A stretch of 64,000 nucleotides of DNA from Bugulina stolonifera (Eukaryota; Bryozoa; Gymnolaemata; Cheilostomatida; Bugulidae), in assembly GCA_935421135.1 (NCBI GenBank), contig OW285188.1, forward strand, positions 27,688,433 through 27,752,432, in the 5' to 3' direction. Position 1 is the stretch's first letter, and each line of letters starts with the position of its first letter. The notes under the pieces were generated by a model. The model was given only the letters and a program-made list of their open reading frames with translations. It had not been told where the DNA came from and made no database searches. Position numbers and translations under genes: made by a program. Shown here in pieces: positions 16,001-26,315 of the stretch.

Positions 16001-17985
16001 GTATGTTCCCTCCTATAACCTCTGTTAGGTAGGGTAGTGTGTTCCCTCCTATAATCTCTGTTAGGTAGGGTAGTGTGTTCCCTCCTATAATCTCTGTTAG
16101 GTAGGGTAGTGTGTTCCCTCCTATAATCTCTGTTAGGTAGGGTAGTGTGTTCCCTCCTATAATCTCTGTTAGGTAGCGTAGTGTGTTCCCTCCTATAACC
16201 TCTGTTAGGTAGGGTAGTGTGTTCCCTCCTATAATCTCTGTTAGGTAGGGTAGTGTGTTCCCTCCTATAATCTCTGTTAGGTAGGGTAGTGTGTTCCCTC
16301 CTATAATCTATGTTAGGTAGGGTAGTGTGTTCCCTCCTATAATCTCTGTTAGGTAGGGTAGTGTGTTCACTCCTATAATCTCTGTTAGGTAGCGTAGTGT
16401 GTTCCCTCCTATAATCTCTGTTAGGTAGCGTAGTGTGTTCCCTCCTATAACCTCTGTTAGGTAGGGTAGTGTGTTCCCTCTTATAACCTCTGTTAGGTAG
16501 GGTAGTGTGTTCCCTCCTATAATCTCTGTTAGGTAGGGTAGTGTGTTCCCTCCTATAATCTCTGTTAGGTAGGGTAGTGTGTTCCCTCCTATAACCTCTG
16601 TTAGGTAGGGTAGTGTGTTCCCTCCTATAATCTCTGTTAGGTAGGGTAGTGTGTTCCCTCCTCTAATCTCTGTTAGGTAGGGTAGTGTGTTCCCTCCTAT
16701 AACCTCTGTTAGGTAGCGTAGTGTGTTCCCTCCTATAATCTCTGTTAGGTAGGGTAGTGTGTTCCCTCCTATAACCTCTGTTAGGTAGCGTAGTGTGTTC
16801 CCTCCTATAATCTCTGTTAGGTAGGGTAGTGTGTTCCCTCCTATAATCTCTGTTAGGTAGGGTAGTGTGTTCCCTCCTATAACCTCTGTTAGGTAGCGTA
16901 GTGTGTTCCCTCCTCTAATCTCTGTTAGGTAGGGTAGTGTGTTCCCTCCTATAATCTCTGTTAGGTAGGGTAGTGTGTTCCCTCCTATAATCTCTGTTAG
17001 GTAGGGTAGTGTGTTCCCTCCTATAACCTCTGTTAGGTAGCGTAGTGTGTTCCCTCCTATAACCTCTGTTAGGTAGGGTAGTGTGTTCCCTCCTATAATC
17101 TCTGTTAGGTAGGGTAGTGTGTTCCCTCCTATAATCTCTGTTAGGTAGGGTAGTGTGTTCCCTCCTATAATCTCTGTTAGGTAGGGTAGTGTGTTCCCTC
17201 CTATAACCTCTGTTAGGTAGCGTAGTGTGTTCCCTCCTATAATCTCTGTTAGGTAGGGTAGTGTGTTCCCTCCTATAACCTCTGTTAGGTAGTGTAGTGT
17301 GTTATGTAATAGCCATGTAGTGTATGCTATTATACATGTACATGTAATACCTGCTATCTCATATGTTGCAATAACTACTGTGTGTAATATTTCAAGATGT
17401 GGCTGAGAAGGTCAAAGGCGAAGGAACAGGAAGAGTACGGAAGTGATGAGGAGGAGAAAGCAAAGAGGTCTAAAAGAAGCAGAAGGAACAATAAGCTGGA
17501 GGTTGTCGGCCATAAGCCTTTCCGTAAGTCATACCAATTTACTAATAATATATAAACCTTTTAGAACTTTATGCTTATACTAATAATATATAAACCTTTT
17601 AGAACGTTATGCTTATACTAATAATATATGAACCTTTTAGAACGTTATGCTTATACTAATAATATATGAACCTTTGAGAATGTTATGCTTATACTAATAA
17701 TATATGAACCTTTGAGAACTTTATGCTTATACATGAAAGTAACTTACACTAGTTCTTCTTTTAGGGCATAGTAATGACAAGAAGGACCCCAAGGACAAGA
17801 GAAGATTTAAGAGAGAAATGAAAACTAAAGATGAAATAGTCAAGAATAGAAATGTGAAGGAAAAACAACAGTTTAACCAGAAGAGGAGAGAGTTAGCTAA
17901 CAAGAGTAGAGGGGGCCGTGGAGGGCATGGTGGTGGTGGTGGTAGAGGGGGCCGTGGAGGGCGTGGCAGAGGGGGTAGGAGATAG
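1049..17985 (+). CDS. DDX54/Dbp10-like DEAD-box ATP-dependent RNA helicase, 16 C-terminal exons (5' part outside window)
   Basis: A nucleolar helicase of the DDX54/Dbp10 family, which acts in large-subunit ribosome biogenesis and, in mammals, as a nuclear-receptor co-regulator (family knowledge). Exons: 1049-1098, 1555-1596, 1827-1922, 2070-2253, 2539-2670, 5036-5246, 5538-5669, 6250-6344, 6468-6597, 10118-10188, 10377-10559, 10921-11051, 14037-14141, 15678-15792, 17397-17523, 17765-17985. They sum to 2025 nt, exactly 675 codons with the stop, and every junction is GT-AG. Visible motifs in order: LGGD, ATPGR (Ib), VVFDEAD (II), FSATLP (III), VVFLATK (IV), [12 protein letters not shown] (V), [13 protein letters not shown] (VI). 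After the core come the DDX54-specific stretches [38 protein letters not shown] and [21 protein letters not shown], then a basic tail ending in an RGG/GRG box. Motifs Q and I are missing because they lie upstream. The first junction gives GGDS where human has GGDR. Confidence 0.96.
1099..1554. repeat. DDX54 intron with 18-bp and related minisatellite
   Basis: Intron between two DDX54 exons. From about 1130 to 1510 it is a tandem array of tatctacatatctttccg (18 bp) and the variant tctctgtatctacat. The multiple-of-three period leaves two frames open, giving false ORFs rich in Y, L, H and S. The donor is gtaagt at 1099 and the acceptor ends gttgtag at 1554. Confidence 0.85.
2254..2538. other. 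DDX54 intron, unique sequence
   Basis: Intron from donor gtacac to acceptor ctgtag. I see no repeats or transposon ends. It is one of the few DDX54 introns here without a tandem array. Confidence 0.7.
3090..4632. mobile_element. Non-autonomous hAT element, 1543 bp, with 8-bp target duplication
   Basis: The terminal inverted repeats are CAGGGATGCCCAAA at the left and its reverse complement TTTGGGCATCCCTG at the right. They are flanked by a perfect 8-bp direct repeat, gtatatac (3082-3089 and 4633-4640). The TIR start CAGGG and the 8-bp duplication are typical of hAT. No transposase ORF of meaningful length is visible, so the copy is non-autonomous or decayed. It sits inside an intronic minisatellite of DDX54 and has itself been invaded by a smaller element (3547-3905). 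Confidence 0.93.
3547..3905. mobile_element. Nested MITE with TA flanks (Tc1/mariner-like), 359 bp
   Basis: The left end CCCTAAAAGCAGA and right end TCTGCTTTTAGGG are perfect inverted repeats, flanked on both sides by TA (3545-3546, 3906-3907). That fits Tc1/mariner-type insertion. Near the left end is a perfect 22-bp inverted repeat (3577-3598 with 3604-3625) around a 5-nt loop, built on gcgaatttcgcgag. No ORF. It lies wholly inside the hAT element 3090-4632, so it inserted later. Confidence 0.85.
4816..5035. other. End of DDX54 intron with simple TA/catgtatata-rich sequence
   Basis: A short unique stretch, then degenerate repeats of tacatgtatataccatggt (4916-5020), ending in acceptor acttgtag before exon 5036. 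Confidence 0.6.
5335..5440. repeat. 28-bp minisatellite in DDX54 intron
   Basis: Three to four copies of gtacgttgtggtacatgtat plus gtgaacag inside the intron 5247-5537. Confidence 0.85.
5675..6160. repeat. 25-bp minisatellite in DDX54 intron
   Basis: About 19 copies of gcacctactactacatgtac plus tacta. The array begins within a few bases of the donor site (gtgagtacagcacc at 5670) and fills most of the intron 5670-6249. Confidence 0.93.
6610..10086. repeat. 38-bp minisatellite with higher-order structure, about 91 copies, DDX54 intron
   Basis: The unit is gatagtgtaatattatactc followed by agtagttgtctacccact. Variants (tactcgg, ataatcag, acacactg, acttatag, caacactg) are not random: a block opening with tataatactatactcgg recurs at 7351, 7770, 8226, 8683, 9025, 9444 and 9786. 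The spacings of 342, 419, 456, 457, 342, 419 and so on equal 9, 11 or 12 units, the extra base coming from a caacactg variant. This is a higher-order repeat. It fills almost the whole intron 6598-10117. Confidence 0.96.
10560..10875. repeat. 24-bp minisatellite starting at a DDX54 donor site
   Basis: About 12 copies of gtggttactgtatgtgtata plus cata or tgta. The array begins directly at the donor (gtctgtgtggttactg at 10560). The 24-bp period keeps several frames open and makes false ORFs on both strands. Confidence 0.9.
11065..14025. repeat. 38-bp AT-rich near-palindromic minisatellite, about 77 copies, DDX54 intron
   Basis: The unit is gtacacatggatatataata followed by cactgtatattatataaa. 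The core tatataatacactgtatatt is close to its own reverse complement, so single strands could fold. A C/T variant (gtacac or gtatac) is unevenly spread: the gtatac form dominates 13360-14000, while gtacac dominates earlier. A few units have an extra tat. The array fills the intron 11052-14036. Confidence 0.96.
14142..15630. repeat. 65-bp minisatellite, about 23 copies, DDX54 intron
   Basis: The unit is gttatgatgtaacagtgtac, then tgtatacagtagatatgcta, then gtataacctgtatacaatgt aggag. The first copy starts at the donor itself (gtgagttatgatgtaacagt at 14142), so the junction is the array edge. It fills most of the intron 14142-15677. Confidence 0.95.
15885..17300. repeat. 36-bp minisatellite, about 39 copies, DDX54 intron
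   Basis: The unit is taggtagggtagtgtgttcc followed by ctcctataatctctgt. Recurrent variants are tagcgtag and ataacctc. The real donor upstream reads gaggtaggtactgg (15793) and resembles the gttaggtaggg part of the unit. It fills most of the intron 15793-17396. Confidence 0.95.
17541..17735. repeat. 38-bp minisatellite, five copies, last DDX54 intron
   Basis: The unit is actaataatatataaacctt followed by ttagaactttatgcttat. It is the third 38-bp array in this gene, with no clear sequence similarity to the other two. Confidence 0.88.
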
Positions 17986-18148
17986 GATAGTAATACTTAG
18001 ACTACAATGAAAACTGTAATATTCTACCTGTAGTACATATTTACATTGTAGTATACGTGTCATATTGCTACACTTTGTAAATATATTTTATTCCCATTGT
18101 TCACAAAATATAATAATTTATATAATGTTGAATTGTATTTCAACAGTT

Positions 18149-18154
18149 AATAAA
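18149..18154 (+). promoter_or_regulatory. Putative DDX54 polyadenylation signal (aataaa)
   Basis: aataaa lies 164 bp after the DDX54 stop in AT-rich sequence, a plausible 3'-UTR length. Confidence 0.55.
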
Positions 18155-18159
18155 AACGT

Positions 18160-19190
18160 ATTGTTATATTAATTAGAAAGTAATGAGACACTTCTAATGG
18201 TGAAACACTACCATTAGTGTACCACGTAGAATATAAACATGTAAATAGCTATCACAAGCATGCTGATACACTGTATGTACCTTCTTCAACACAGGAGGTC
18301 TATACAAGCCATTATTTATAATGTAAACTACTAGGTAGGAGTGTAGCTAGAAATGTTTCAAGGGGTTGTGTATTTCATCGAGTTTGCTAGTAAATAGAAG
18401 TTTGCAAATCTTTATAGGCTCATGGCTTATAACTAGGTAAATAGTGTTTTTGAAATATTCTATCAGCTGAACTGAATCACTAGTAGTGATGGGTAAATGA
18501 TGGTGACTCTATCTTGGATGGGTCAACTAACACACACTGGCAGGAATTAGGATATCCAAGTGGAATAAGAAATGAGAGCTCAAAAGCTGCTTCTCATAAT
18601 TTGAAGTTATTCTTTTTCATTCTGTAAACACCAATCAAGAGAGAGGACAACTTCAGGTTAAAATCTAGGGTGGGTGTTTGTTGGCTTAGTTTGCTATAAT
18701 TTATTATGGGTGTGCGAGTTTCTACGCATTCCAGTAGTTACACCGCTGGTATTGCAAGCTAAGTAAAAAGTGAACTGAGAATGAAAATAACACTAGAAAG
18801 TGTAATGGCTCGCCATACCTCAGTACATGTGGAAAATTGCAGGATTTGTCTTTTCATGATCAGGAGTTATTAGCTTCAGACTCTCAAGATCTGTTACACA
18901 ATTACGGGTCGTTCGATTTTGACCACGTATAGGAATCCTGGATTTTGGACGAACAGCCACAGTTGTATGGGGAATAGGAAAACACTGAGCGAATTATTTG
19001 AGCGAGCACCTGTTAGTCTCAGTTACTAGCAATGAGTCAAATCATCGAACACATCAGAACGTTCTGGTATAACAGCCGATAACCGGGCTGCTATATGTTA
19101 ACACGCACAGTCACCAGGTAGTGTAAAAATTCGTTTTGTAACTATTACCAAGCGTTTTGATCCAAGTTGCAGAGAGTAAATTATTTTGCG
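18160..19190. other. Intergenic region between DDX54 and glutaredoxin
   Basis: No gene recognised. It probably contains the glutaredoxin promoter close to 19100-19230, but no TATA box or other core element stands out. A short inverted repeat (ctaatggt / accattag) is at 18194-18217. Confidence 0.5.
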
Positions 19191-19241
19191 CCTAGTAACT
19201 ATAGTTGGATATTCTACTTCCACTTATAGCAAGCACCAACC

Positions 19242-22200
19242 ATGTCTCGAGCTAAAACATTTGTAGATGATAAAATTTCTGGTAAAAAGGTTGTCGTATT
19301 CAGCAAAACAACTTGTGGATTTTGTGCCAGAGTCAAGGATTTGCTGAGGGGATACAATTTGACTAGTGAGGAGTATGAGGTCGTGGAGTTGAACCAGGGT
19401 GAGGACATGGCAGCCAGACAGGACTATCTACTAAAACTTACAGGGGCTAGATCAGTAAGTTTTACTCAATGTTTGGCTTTTACAAAATAAAAATTGAAAA
19501 TATGAATTAATAAAATATTGTTTGATTACATTATTTGGTATTTCACAATGAATATGAATTTAATATATATACTTTTTCTATAGTGGTCTTATGTACATGA
19601 TGAAAATTTGTTTTTTTGTCTCAACATCCTCATGCTCCAGATTTTTGAGCACCATGTCCAGTGTATGTTGATGTTAGCTCTAGATTTTTGAGCACCATGT
19701 CCAGTGTATGTTGATGTTAGCTCTAGGTTTTTGAGCACCATGTCCAGTGTATGTTGATGTTAGCTCTAGATTTTTGAGCACCATGTCCAGTGTATGTTGA
19801 TGTTAGCTCTAGGTTTTTGGACAGTTCAGTGTATGTTGATGTTAGCTCTAGGTTTTTGGACAGTTCAGTGTATGTTGATGTTAGCTCTAGGTTTTTGGAC
19901 AGTTCAGTGTATGTTGATGTTAGCTCTAGGTTTTTGGACAGTTCAGTGTATGTTGATGTTAGCTCTAGGTTTTTGGACAGTTCAGTGTATGTTGATGTTA
20001 GCTCTAGGTTTTTGGACAGTTCAGTGTTTACCATGGCTTGCAATCTCCGTCAGACTCTTTCCAATCTTTGAGTTTGAGTTGAGTTTGAGTTAGTCATCGT
20101 TTACTATAATTCATAGTCATACTAGTCTTGTTGAGCTCCTCTGACAAAGTGAGGGAGATTCAGAATTTTGGTGAGTTGTACAAAATATAGATTGAAAACT
20201 AGGGAGCCTTCTGAGGAATTGAGGGGAACTTAGCAATTAGCATATATAGCCACTGTCACAACATACTGGGTACCGTAAATTTCTTTAGTCTATTTTCCGT
20301 GCTTCAAGATAATGTTTTGTGTGGTAGACTTCCAAAAATGGTTCGGCTTCTATAGGCCTAAAGATAGTACAGGCTGTATTGAACTAGTCAGCTGATGTCT
20401 TGGTATTCCTTTGTTACTCTGATAGAAAAGGTCACAACTAAATTTGCAGTTGTGCCTTTTTAGTAGTGCTGGGCGGTTTTGATTTGCATGTGCATTCAGT
20501 TTTTTTGCTGATTTTTCTAAAAAACTGAATGAAACCGAAGTTGTCTTCTCACCCTCGGTTTAATTCAGTTTTTTTTATTCATGAAAAAACACCGAACCGA
20601 ACCGGAAATTAAATACTCAATGTTGGAGTTGTCACACCCTGCTTTTAAGCTGTAATGGCGGCCATTTTTAATTTACTCTAATAAATTGCAATTATTAAAT
20701 GCCAATCATCTATAATAATATGGAAGTATAACAACTGGAATTCAGTGAAACTAAAGTAAATCATCTCTGGGTGACAATGATGGCAATAGCTAAGTATTTA
20801 TTCAAAGGATGACATCGAATTATAAAGATTGAAAGGTGCATAACATCAATTCACGTGTTCGGCGTTTCAGCCATTACTGGAAATGGCCGCCATTTTTATT
20901 TTGTTCAATAATTTGCAATAATTAAATATTAATTATTTATAACAATATGCAAGTGTGACTACTAGAATCAAATTAAAACTACAGTGAACCCTTACTGGGT
21001 GACATTGATGGCTGCAGCTAAGTCTGTATTCCAAGGATGGCATCGAATTATAAGGATTAAAAGAAGCACTAAAATGGCAGCCATTTTCATTTAGTTTAAT
21101 ACTTTACAATTATTAAATATTTATTATTTATAATAATATGCAATCGTAACTGCTATAAAGGAGTGAAACTACAATAAATAACCACTGGGTGATAATATTA
21201 TGGCTGCAGCTAAGTCTAAGTTCCAAGGATGGCATCGAATTATAAGGATTGAAAGAAGCATAACTTGAATTCACGTGTTTTCAACGCCAGCCATTATTGA
21301 AAGTGGGTGCGCTAAGAGGCCAGGCGCGGTTTGACTTTTAAAACCGAATAAAACCGCACCGCCGCATTCGGTGTCGGTTCACATTTTAAATTTTGGCGGT
21401 TTTTGAACCGAATGAAAAAAAACCGAAAAAACTGAATGACACCGAAACACCGCCCAGCACTACTTTTTAGGGACCTGGGAACTCGGGGATGTTGCTCTGT
21501 GATACCGAAATGTATATTCTCCACTGACTATCGCTCTACCAGTACTAGCTTCAACTCGTGCCACACTTACATGACTGCATGTATTTGACCTGTCTACTCG
21601 AGGATTGATATGTAATTAGCAACCCCTACATGAGTAGCATATGTTGTGCATTGTCCGACCTCTAGTAGCATACTACATGTTACATGTTACTACATGTTAC
21701 ATGTTACTACATGTTACATATTACTACATGTTACATACTACATGTTACATATTACTACATGTTACATATTACTACATGTTACATATTACTACATGTTACA
21801 TGTTACTACATGTTACTACATGTCACATGTTACTACATGTTACATGTTACTACATGTTACATGTTACTACATGTTACATGTTACTACATGTTACATATTA
21901 CTACATGTTACATGTTACTACATGTTACATATTACTACATGTTACATATTACTACATGTTACATATTACTACATGTTACATATTACTACATGTTACATAT
22001 TACTACATGTTACATGTTACTACATGTTACATACTACATGTTACATATTACTACATGTTACTACATGTTACTACATGTTACTACATGTTACATATTACTA
22101 CATGTTACATATTACTACATGTTACATGTTACTACATGTTACATACTACATGTTACATGTTACTACATGTTACATGTCACATGTATGAAGTAACCCATAA

Positions 22201-22335
22201 AATCAAATAATGGGTTATTGATATTATACATTTCAGGTTCCACGTGTTTTTGTCAACGGGAAATCAATTGGTGGTTGTGATGATACATTTGCAGCTCACA
22301 AGAATAAACAACTCGAGAAACTGCTTGCAGCCTAA
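19242..22335 (+). CDS. Glutaredoxin, two exons, 103 residues
   Basis: A small thioltransferase that reduces protein-glutathione mixed disulfides using GSH; cytosolic by default, as no targeting peptide is visible. Exons 19242-19454 (71 codons) and 22237-22335 (32 codons plus stop), with donor gtaagt and acceptor tttcag. Total length is typical of class I glutaredoxins. Seen: beta strand [11 protein letters not shown], active site C-G-F-C at residues 28-31, [12 protein letters not shown], then the cis-proline and GSH-binding motif VPRVFVNG and the GGCDDT loop. The active site is unusual: CPYC or CPFC is usual for dithiol and CGFS for monothiol enzymes. The rest (TGAR, VPRVF, GGC) matches the dithiol GLRX type. 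The start has a good context (caaccATGt). Confidence 0.95.
19640..20030. repeat. 39-bp minisatellite in glutaredoxin intron, about 10 copies
   Basis: The unit is tgtatgttgatgttagctct followed by aggtttttggacagttcag. The first four copies have gagcaccatgtcca in place of gacagttca. A period of 39 leaves all frames similar and creates false ORFs on both strands. Confidence 0.92.
20464..21462. mobile_element. Non-autonomous hAT element, 999 bp, with 8-bp target duplication and internal triplication
   Basis: The ends are TAGTGCTGGGCGGT and, inverted, CCGCCCAGCACTA, flanked by a perfect 8-bp direct repeat ctttttag (20456-20463 and 21463-21470). TAGTGCTGGGCG ends are typical of hAT families in many animals. 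Subterminal parts are rich in aaccgaa / ttcggtt. The interior is three imperfect tandem copies of about 190-230 bp (about 20650-20880, 20881-21070, 21071-21295), each starting with an atggcngccatttt motif. No transposase. It sits in the glutaredoxin intron. Confidence 0.93.
21664..22185. repeat. tactacatgttaca short tandem array
   Basis: A dense mix of tactacatgttacatgt and tactacatgttacatat units of 11 and 17 bp in the glutaredoxin intron, close before exon 2. It gives three overlapping false ORFs. Confidence 0.93.
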
Positions 22336-22524
22336 AGATTTTGATTGATAATCTAACAATTCATAAGAACAATTCTCTCCTACGATATCCCCACACCTCT
22401 GTGCATGTTCTACACCTTGTTTGTTGCTAGTCTATATTTTATGTTGAACTTTCTTTCTATAATTTATAAGCCATTGATTGAATGCAGGAATTGTCTACCT
22501 GATGTTTTTTTTTAAATGATATGA

Positions 22525-22530
22525 AATAAA
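22525..22530 (+). promoter_or_regulatory. Putative glutaredoxin polyadenylation signal (aataaa)
   Basis: aataaa sits 190 bp downstream of the glutaredoxin stop, followed by an AT-rich stretch. Confidence 0.55.
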
Positions 22531-22539
22531 ATAGAATTT

Positions 22540-24777
22540 TATTTAACGGAGTGTATGCTGGTTTATTTGTTAACACCTGCAAATGTACATGTAGCTGTAC
22601 CTGTAGGAGATAAACTGACATTGATCTATTTTCTGCTGAATGATGTTTAACCACTGTTGGGGGTCATTGAACTACTGTCGAGGACATTGAACCACTGTTT
22701 AGGACATTGAATCGCTATAAGGGTAGCTGTAAGGATAGCTAGTCTATTAGAGACTCATACCCCATGCTACCTGACAGTCTAACTGGATGAGCTGATATGA
22801 TGTAGGCCTATGCAATCAATACCGTAAAATATGCCCAGTCACTCTGACAAACTGTAAACCATTAGAATTCCATTTGCTCTTTTTCTCTATAAATATTTGC
22901 ATTAAAATCAATACAACATGGTAAATGAAATGCATGTGCCTTTTGAATATTGAATCTTTAATTGAACTTGGAAGTTGATGTGTTTGAATAAAGTATTATC
23001 TGTTGTCAACCAAGCCAAATAATATTGATCAAGACCATTGCACTGATACTACTAATACAGTGATGTAATATGTACATTGTATATACAGGTACAATGTACA
23101 TAACAGACTCCAGAGACACATGTATGAGTTGGGCCGTAGAAACTCAAGGTAATTACATTATACAGTGTTCAGCAGAGTGGGTGCAAGTCAAGCCACAAGT
23201 AGTCTTGAGTTGGACTTGCTGACTTGACTTGGCATGAACTTGTACATCAATGTGACTTGATTTGGAAACATGAATGACTTGTGACTCTGACTTGGGGTCT
23301 ACCAAGTCAATGTGGCCTATAAAACTTTTGTACATTGTATAGCCAACATGGAAAACAGGTCTCAATTGTCAACCTATTTATCATTGTTACTTCATCAGTG
23401 ATGCTAGCAGTATATCAGGGTTATGGTAGGAATGACTAAGAATACACAATCCATCAACAATGTATAAACTGAAGAAATAGATGTGGTTCAATATAATATG
23501 TCTTATAATTGGTTACAGTACAGACATCATACTGTACATGTACTTGTACAGCTAAATGAGCGTCACACAGAGATGCTTTAGTCCACGTTCTTTCTCCTCT
23601 TCTTTGGTACCATTCTGTTCGCATGTACTAGTCTTGGATTGGATGTGGAGGTTTAGTTAGTTGAGTGAATGAGCAGTGAATTACCAATCAGCTTTACCAT
23701 AGTCCAAGTCCACAAGTCCCCAACTACTATTGCAACTGCACATGCTATACTACAGGTACATGCAGCAAATAGCTCCCAGGCAGTCATTAAATATTAGAAG
23801 TTGTCCTCTTAAAGAAGGAAGATAGATTGAGAGAGGACAATTTCTAATTATGTTCAGTAGCTTATGAGCGCCAAGGTACAGTTACTGATTAAAATCTGAA
23901 GTTGTCCTTTCCCAAATTAGAAGAGGATAACTCCAAATTTACATCATCAACGTCTATGTTACATATTTTATATAATACCTAATATCATCATGCAGAACTG
24001 TGGTGTTTAAAACATTTTAAAACATTTTTAGACTGCCAGTGACCATGGAAACATGGACCAGTAACTCTTACATGGTAAATTGCACAGACTGGCTGATGGT
24101 GAATCAGAGGGATTCTCTAATGAATGTTAGAGACTGCCTACCTACTCGTTAGTCTCATTACCAATACAATACAATCCTAGTAGAGCATTCTAGAACCTGG
24201 TTACTAAAGCATGTGTTCAACCACATTGCCATGTAAAGCCACTAAAAGATAATGTAAGTACATGTACATTGTGCATTGTTGTTGCTGTTACAATCTACAC
24301 GTATATGACTTTTTCACAAATGCATGGATTGTCTTATGTTATAGCTTTATTATTCACGTTGCACGCATACATGTACATGTACGCTCTATTGTATATTTAA
24401 CAGAGATGCTGTTTTTGTTTAGAATTTGAGAGGCTAGAAAGTGATTAAATATTATCAGTGCATTTTTTATAACACAAGTATGTAATATTGTAATGTTTTT
24501 CTGCTGGGCACCGAGTGCTGACGCGATAGTGCAGGTGTGAGAAGAACCTATGAGTAGTGCTAGGCCTTCTATATTACATGTAGAGTGAACAGTACCTGTA
24601 GTTATAGTGATTAATCAAGACGACCCAGGTCGCCGAGAAAGCATCAATGTTTGAGATACAGGATTTCTAGTAATTAGTCATACAACCAGTTATCTAAAGC
24701 CAGTTATCATTGCTCAGGCTGGGACCTTGTGAAAGAGGCTGAGTTACCCAAGTTCCACTGTATATGAAAGTGAACAT
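22540..24777. other. Intergenic DNA between glutaredoxin and the first solo LTR
   Basis: No gene recognised. Besides the degenerate hAT copy, an inverted-repeat stretch at 23795-23940 (agaagttgtcctct ... agaggataactcc) may be a small MITE. A similar gagaggacaacttc motif occurs at 18640. Confidence 0.45.
23160..23720. mobile_element. Degenerate copy of the 'acttgactt' hAT family
   Basis: It shares a long diverged match with the interior of the element at 52574-53647: gtgacttga repeats, then gccaacatgga...aggtctcaattg and gctagcagtatatca. It opens with cagagtgggtgcaagtcaag, resembling the family's CAGAGCTGGGTCCAAGTC end. The right end and target duplication are not clear. No coding potential. 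Confidence 0.6.
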
Positions 24778-25844
24778 TGTGGTGAAACAGCATAGCCTGC
24801 CACGGCATGGACTATAATCTTGTGCATACATGCATTGACATTGTTCTCATATTTACCCTATTACCATGCATTGACATTGTCTTACTATACATGCATGGAC
24901 ATTACTCTACTATTATTATAATCAACTGCTTATGCATAGTGTGCTTTGTATTATTGTTATTATTAGCCAATCAGGTTATCGCATTCACTATGTATGCAAT
25001 TATCTCTTCTTGCCTGATTATATGTTCTAAGTCTTTTTACTGTACACATTTTGGGCCGATGTCTTGAAACATGCCCATATTGATATACTATCCATTTCGG
25101 ACTATTGTAAGCACTTTTTGTGCAAGGCCGACCCTTTTGGTGGCCGACGTCGGGCGGAACTACTCCATGTTCTTGCGTAAGTTCCGGCCCGATACCTTAT
25201 CGTACTAGCCCGATACCTTATTGTACTAGCCCGATACCTTATCGTACTAGCCCGATACCTTATTGTACTAGCCCGATACCTTATCGTACTAGCCCGATAC
25301 CTTATCGTACCTGATGTGTATTTAGTATAAAAGCCAGCACATTTTCTGTATCAAATCAGTTGTTGATTGCGCTTGAATAAAGCAACATCTCCTAACTCAA
25401 ACCTAGAGGCTTACTCTTGCAGGCGGGTAGCTTCACCCACAGGTCTTCTTAGACCTAAGCGGCTCGAGCTCAACCCATACTCGTATAAGCATCTCTTTCT
25501 ACACTCCTTGTGAGTCTACATCTATGGACTTTAGTCGACCCCGGATTCTTTATGAATCTAGCGTCGGGCCTAAGTTCCTAGATTACAGCCTAAGTTCCCA
25601 GATTACGCTTACTTCTTTCTGCACTCCTTTGGAGTATAAACCTACAGACCTACGTCGACCCTGGACTCTTTCATGAGTCTCAGCCTCGGCCTACGTCATT
25701 ATCAACAATACTAGAGCATTAACTAACTGTTCACTCTTTATGTAATGTGCGGAAGGTAACTTGGTCGTCCTTTACCAACCTCCAAGCCCTTCCCATACCC
25801 GTGCCATATCGGCACTCGTATGTAACACAGCTCAAAACATTACA
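24778..25844 (+). mobile_element. Solo LTR of an LTR retrotransposon, 1067 bp
   Basis: It begins TGTGGTGAAACAG and ends CATTACA. It contains a TATA box (tataaaag, 25326) and, 50 bp on, an aataaa (25376), the usual promoter and poly(A) layout of an LTR. After that comes the family signature aaagcaacatctcctaactc. No internal coding region follows. Flanks acat and atac do not match, so its target duplication is lost or changed. A gcccgataccttatcgtact repeat (about 20 bp, six copies) lies at 25185-25310. Confidence 0.8.
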
Positions 25845-25948
25845 ATACGAAGCATGGAAAACCACCAAGATAGTGGTTTTCCATGGTTTGATGTACTGTA
25901 CTGCAATGTAATTTATATGAAATGTTTTTGGCTCAAACTCATAGCATA

Positions 25949-26315
25949 CCTGCCAAGTAAACAGAAATAAAAGCCTAAAGGTTTCCACCAGTGCACTTTG
26001 TCAGAGAATCTCCTGGTGAAAATCCCTCAAGATGGCTAAATATGATTTGAGTAAAATACCAGGTTCCCCATTAGTTTCTCAGGTGGTTAGAAATTACTCA
26101 AAATTTGTAATATTTTAACACATTATTCTAGCTGGAATTGCAGTTTTAAATCTGATTTCATGAAATATATGAGAATAAATAAATTTGTATGAAAAACACT
26201 GCCCATTTTAATCAAAACATTTTTGAAGATTTTCTATGCTCTAAGACCTGGAAGGTGCCCTTAGAACTGTGACTCTCCCATTAAAACCTGAAGACTTGAC
26301 AGGTATGTATCATAG
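25949..26315. mobile_element. Probable MITE with catacctgccaagt ends
   Basis: Left end catacctgccaagt and right end acttgacaggtatg are inverted repeats about 350 bp apart. The duplication cannot be fixed because the right end has been amplified as a tandem array (26290-26540). Confidence 0.5.

Noticed and set aside
21641..22210. Three overlapping ORFs of 169-189 codons
   Set aside because: Three frames of one tactacatgtta repeat are open together, which marks them as artefacts.
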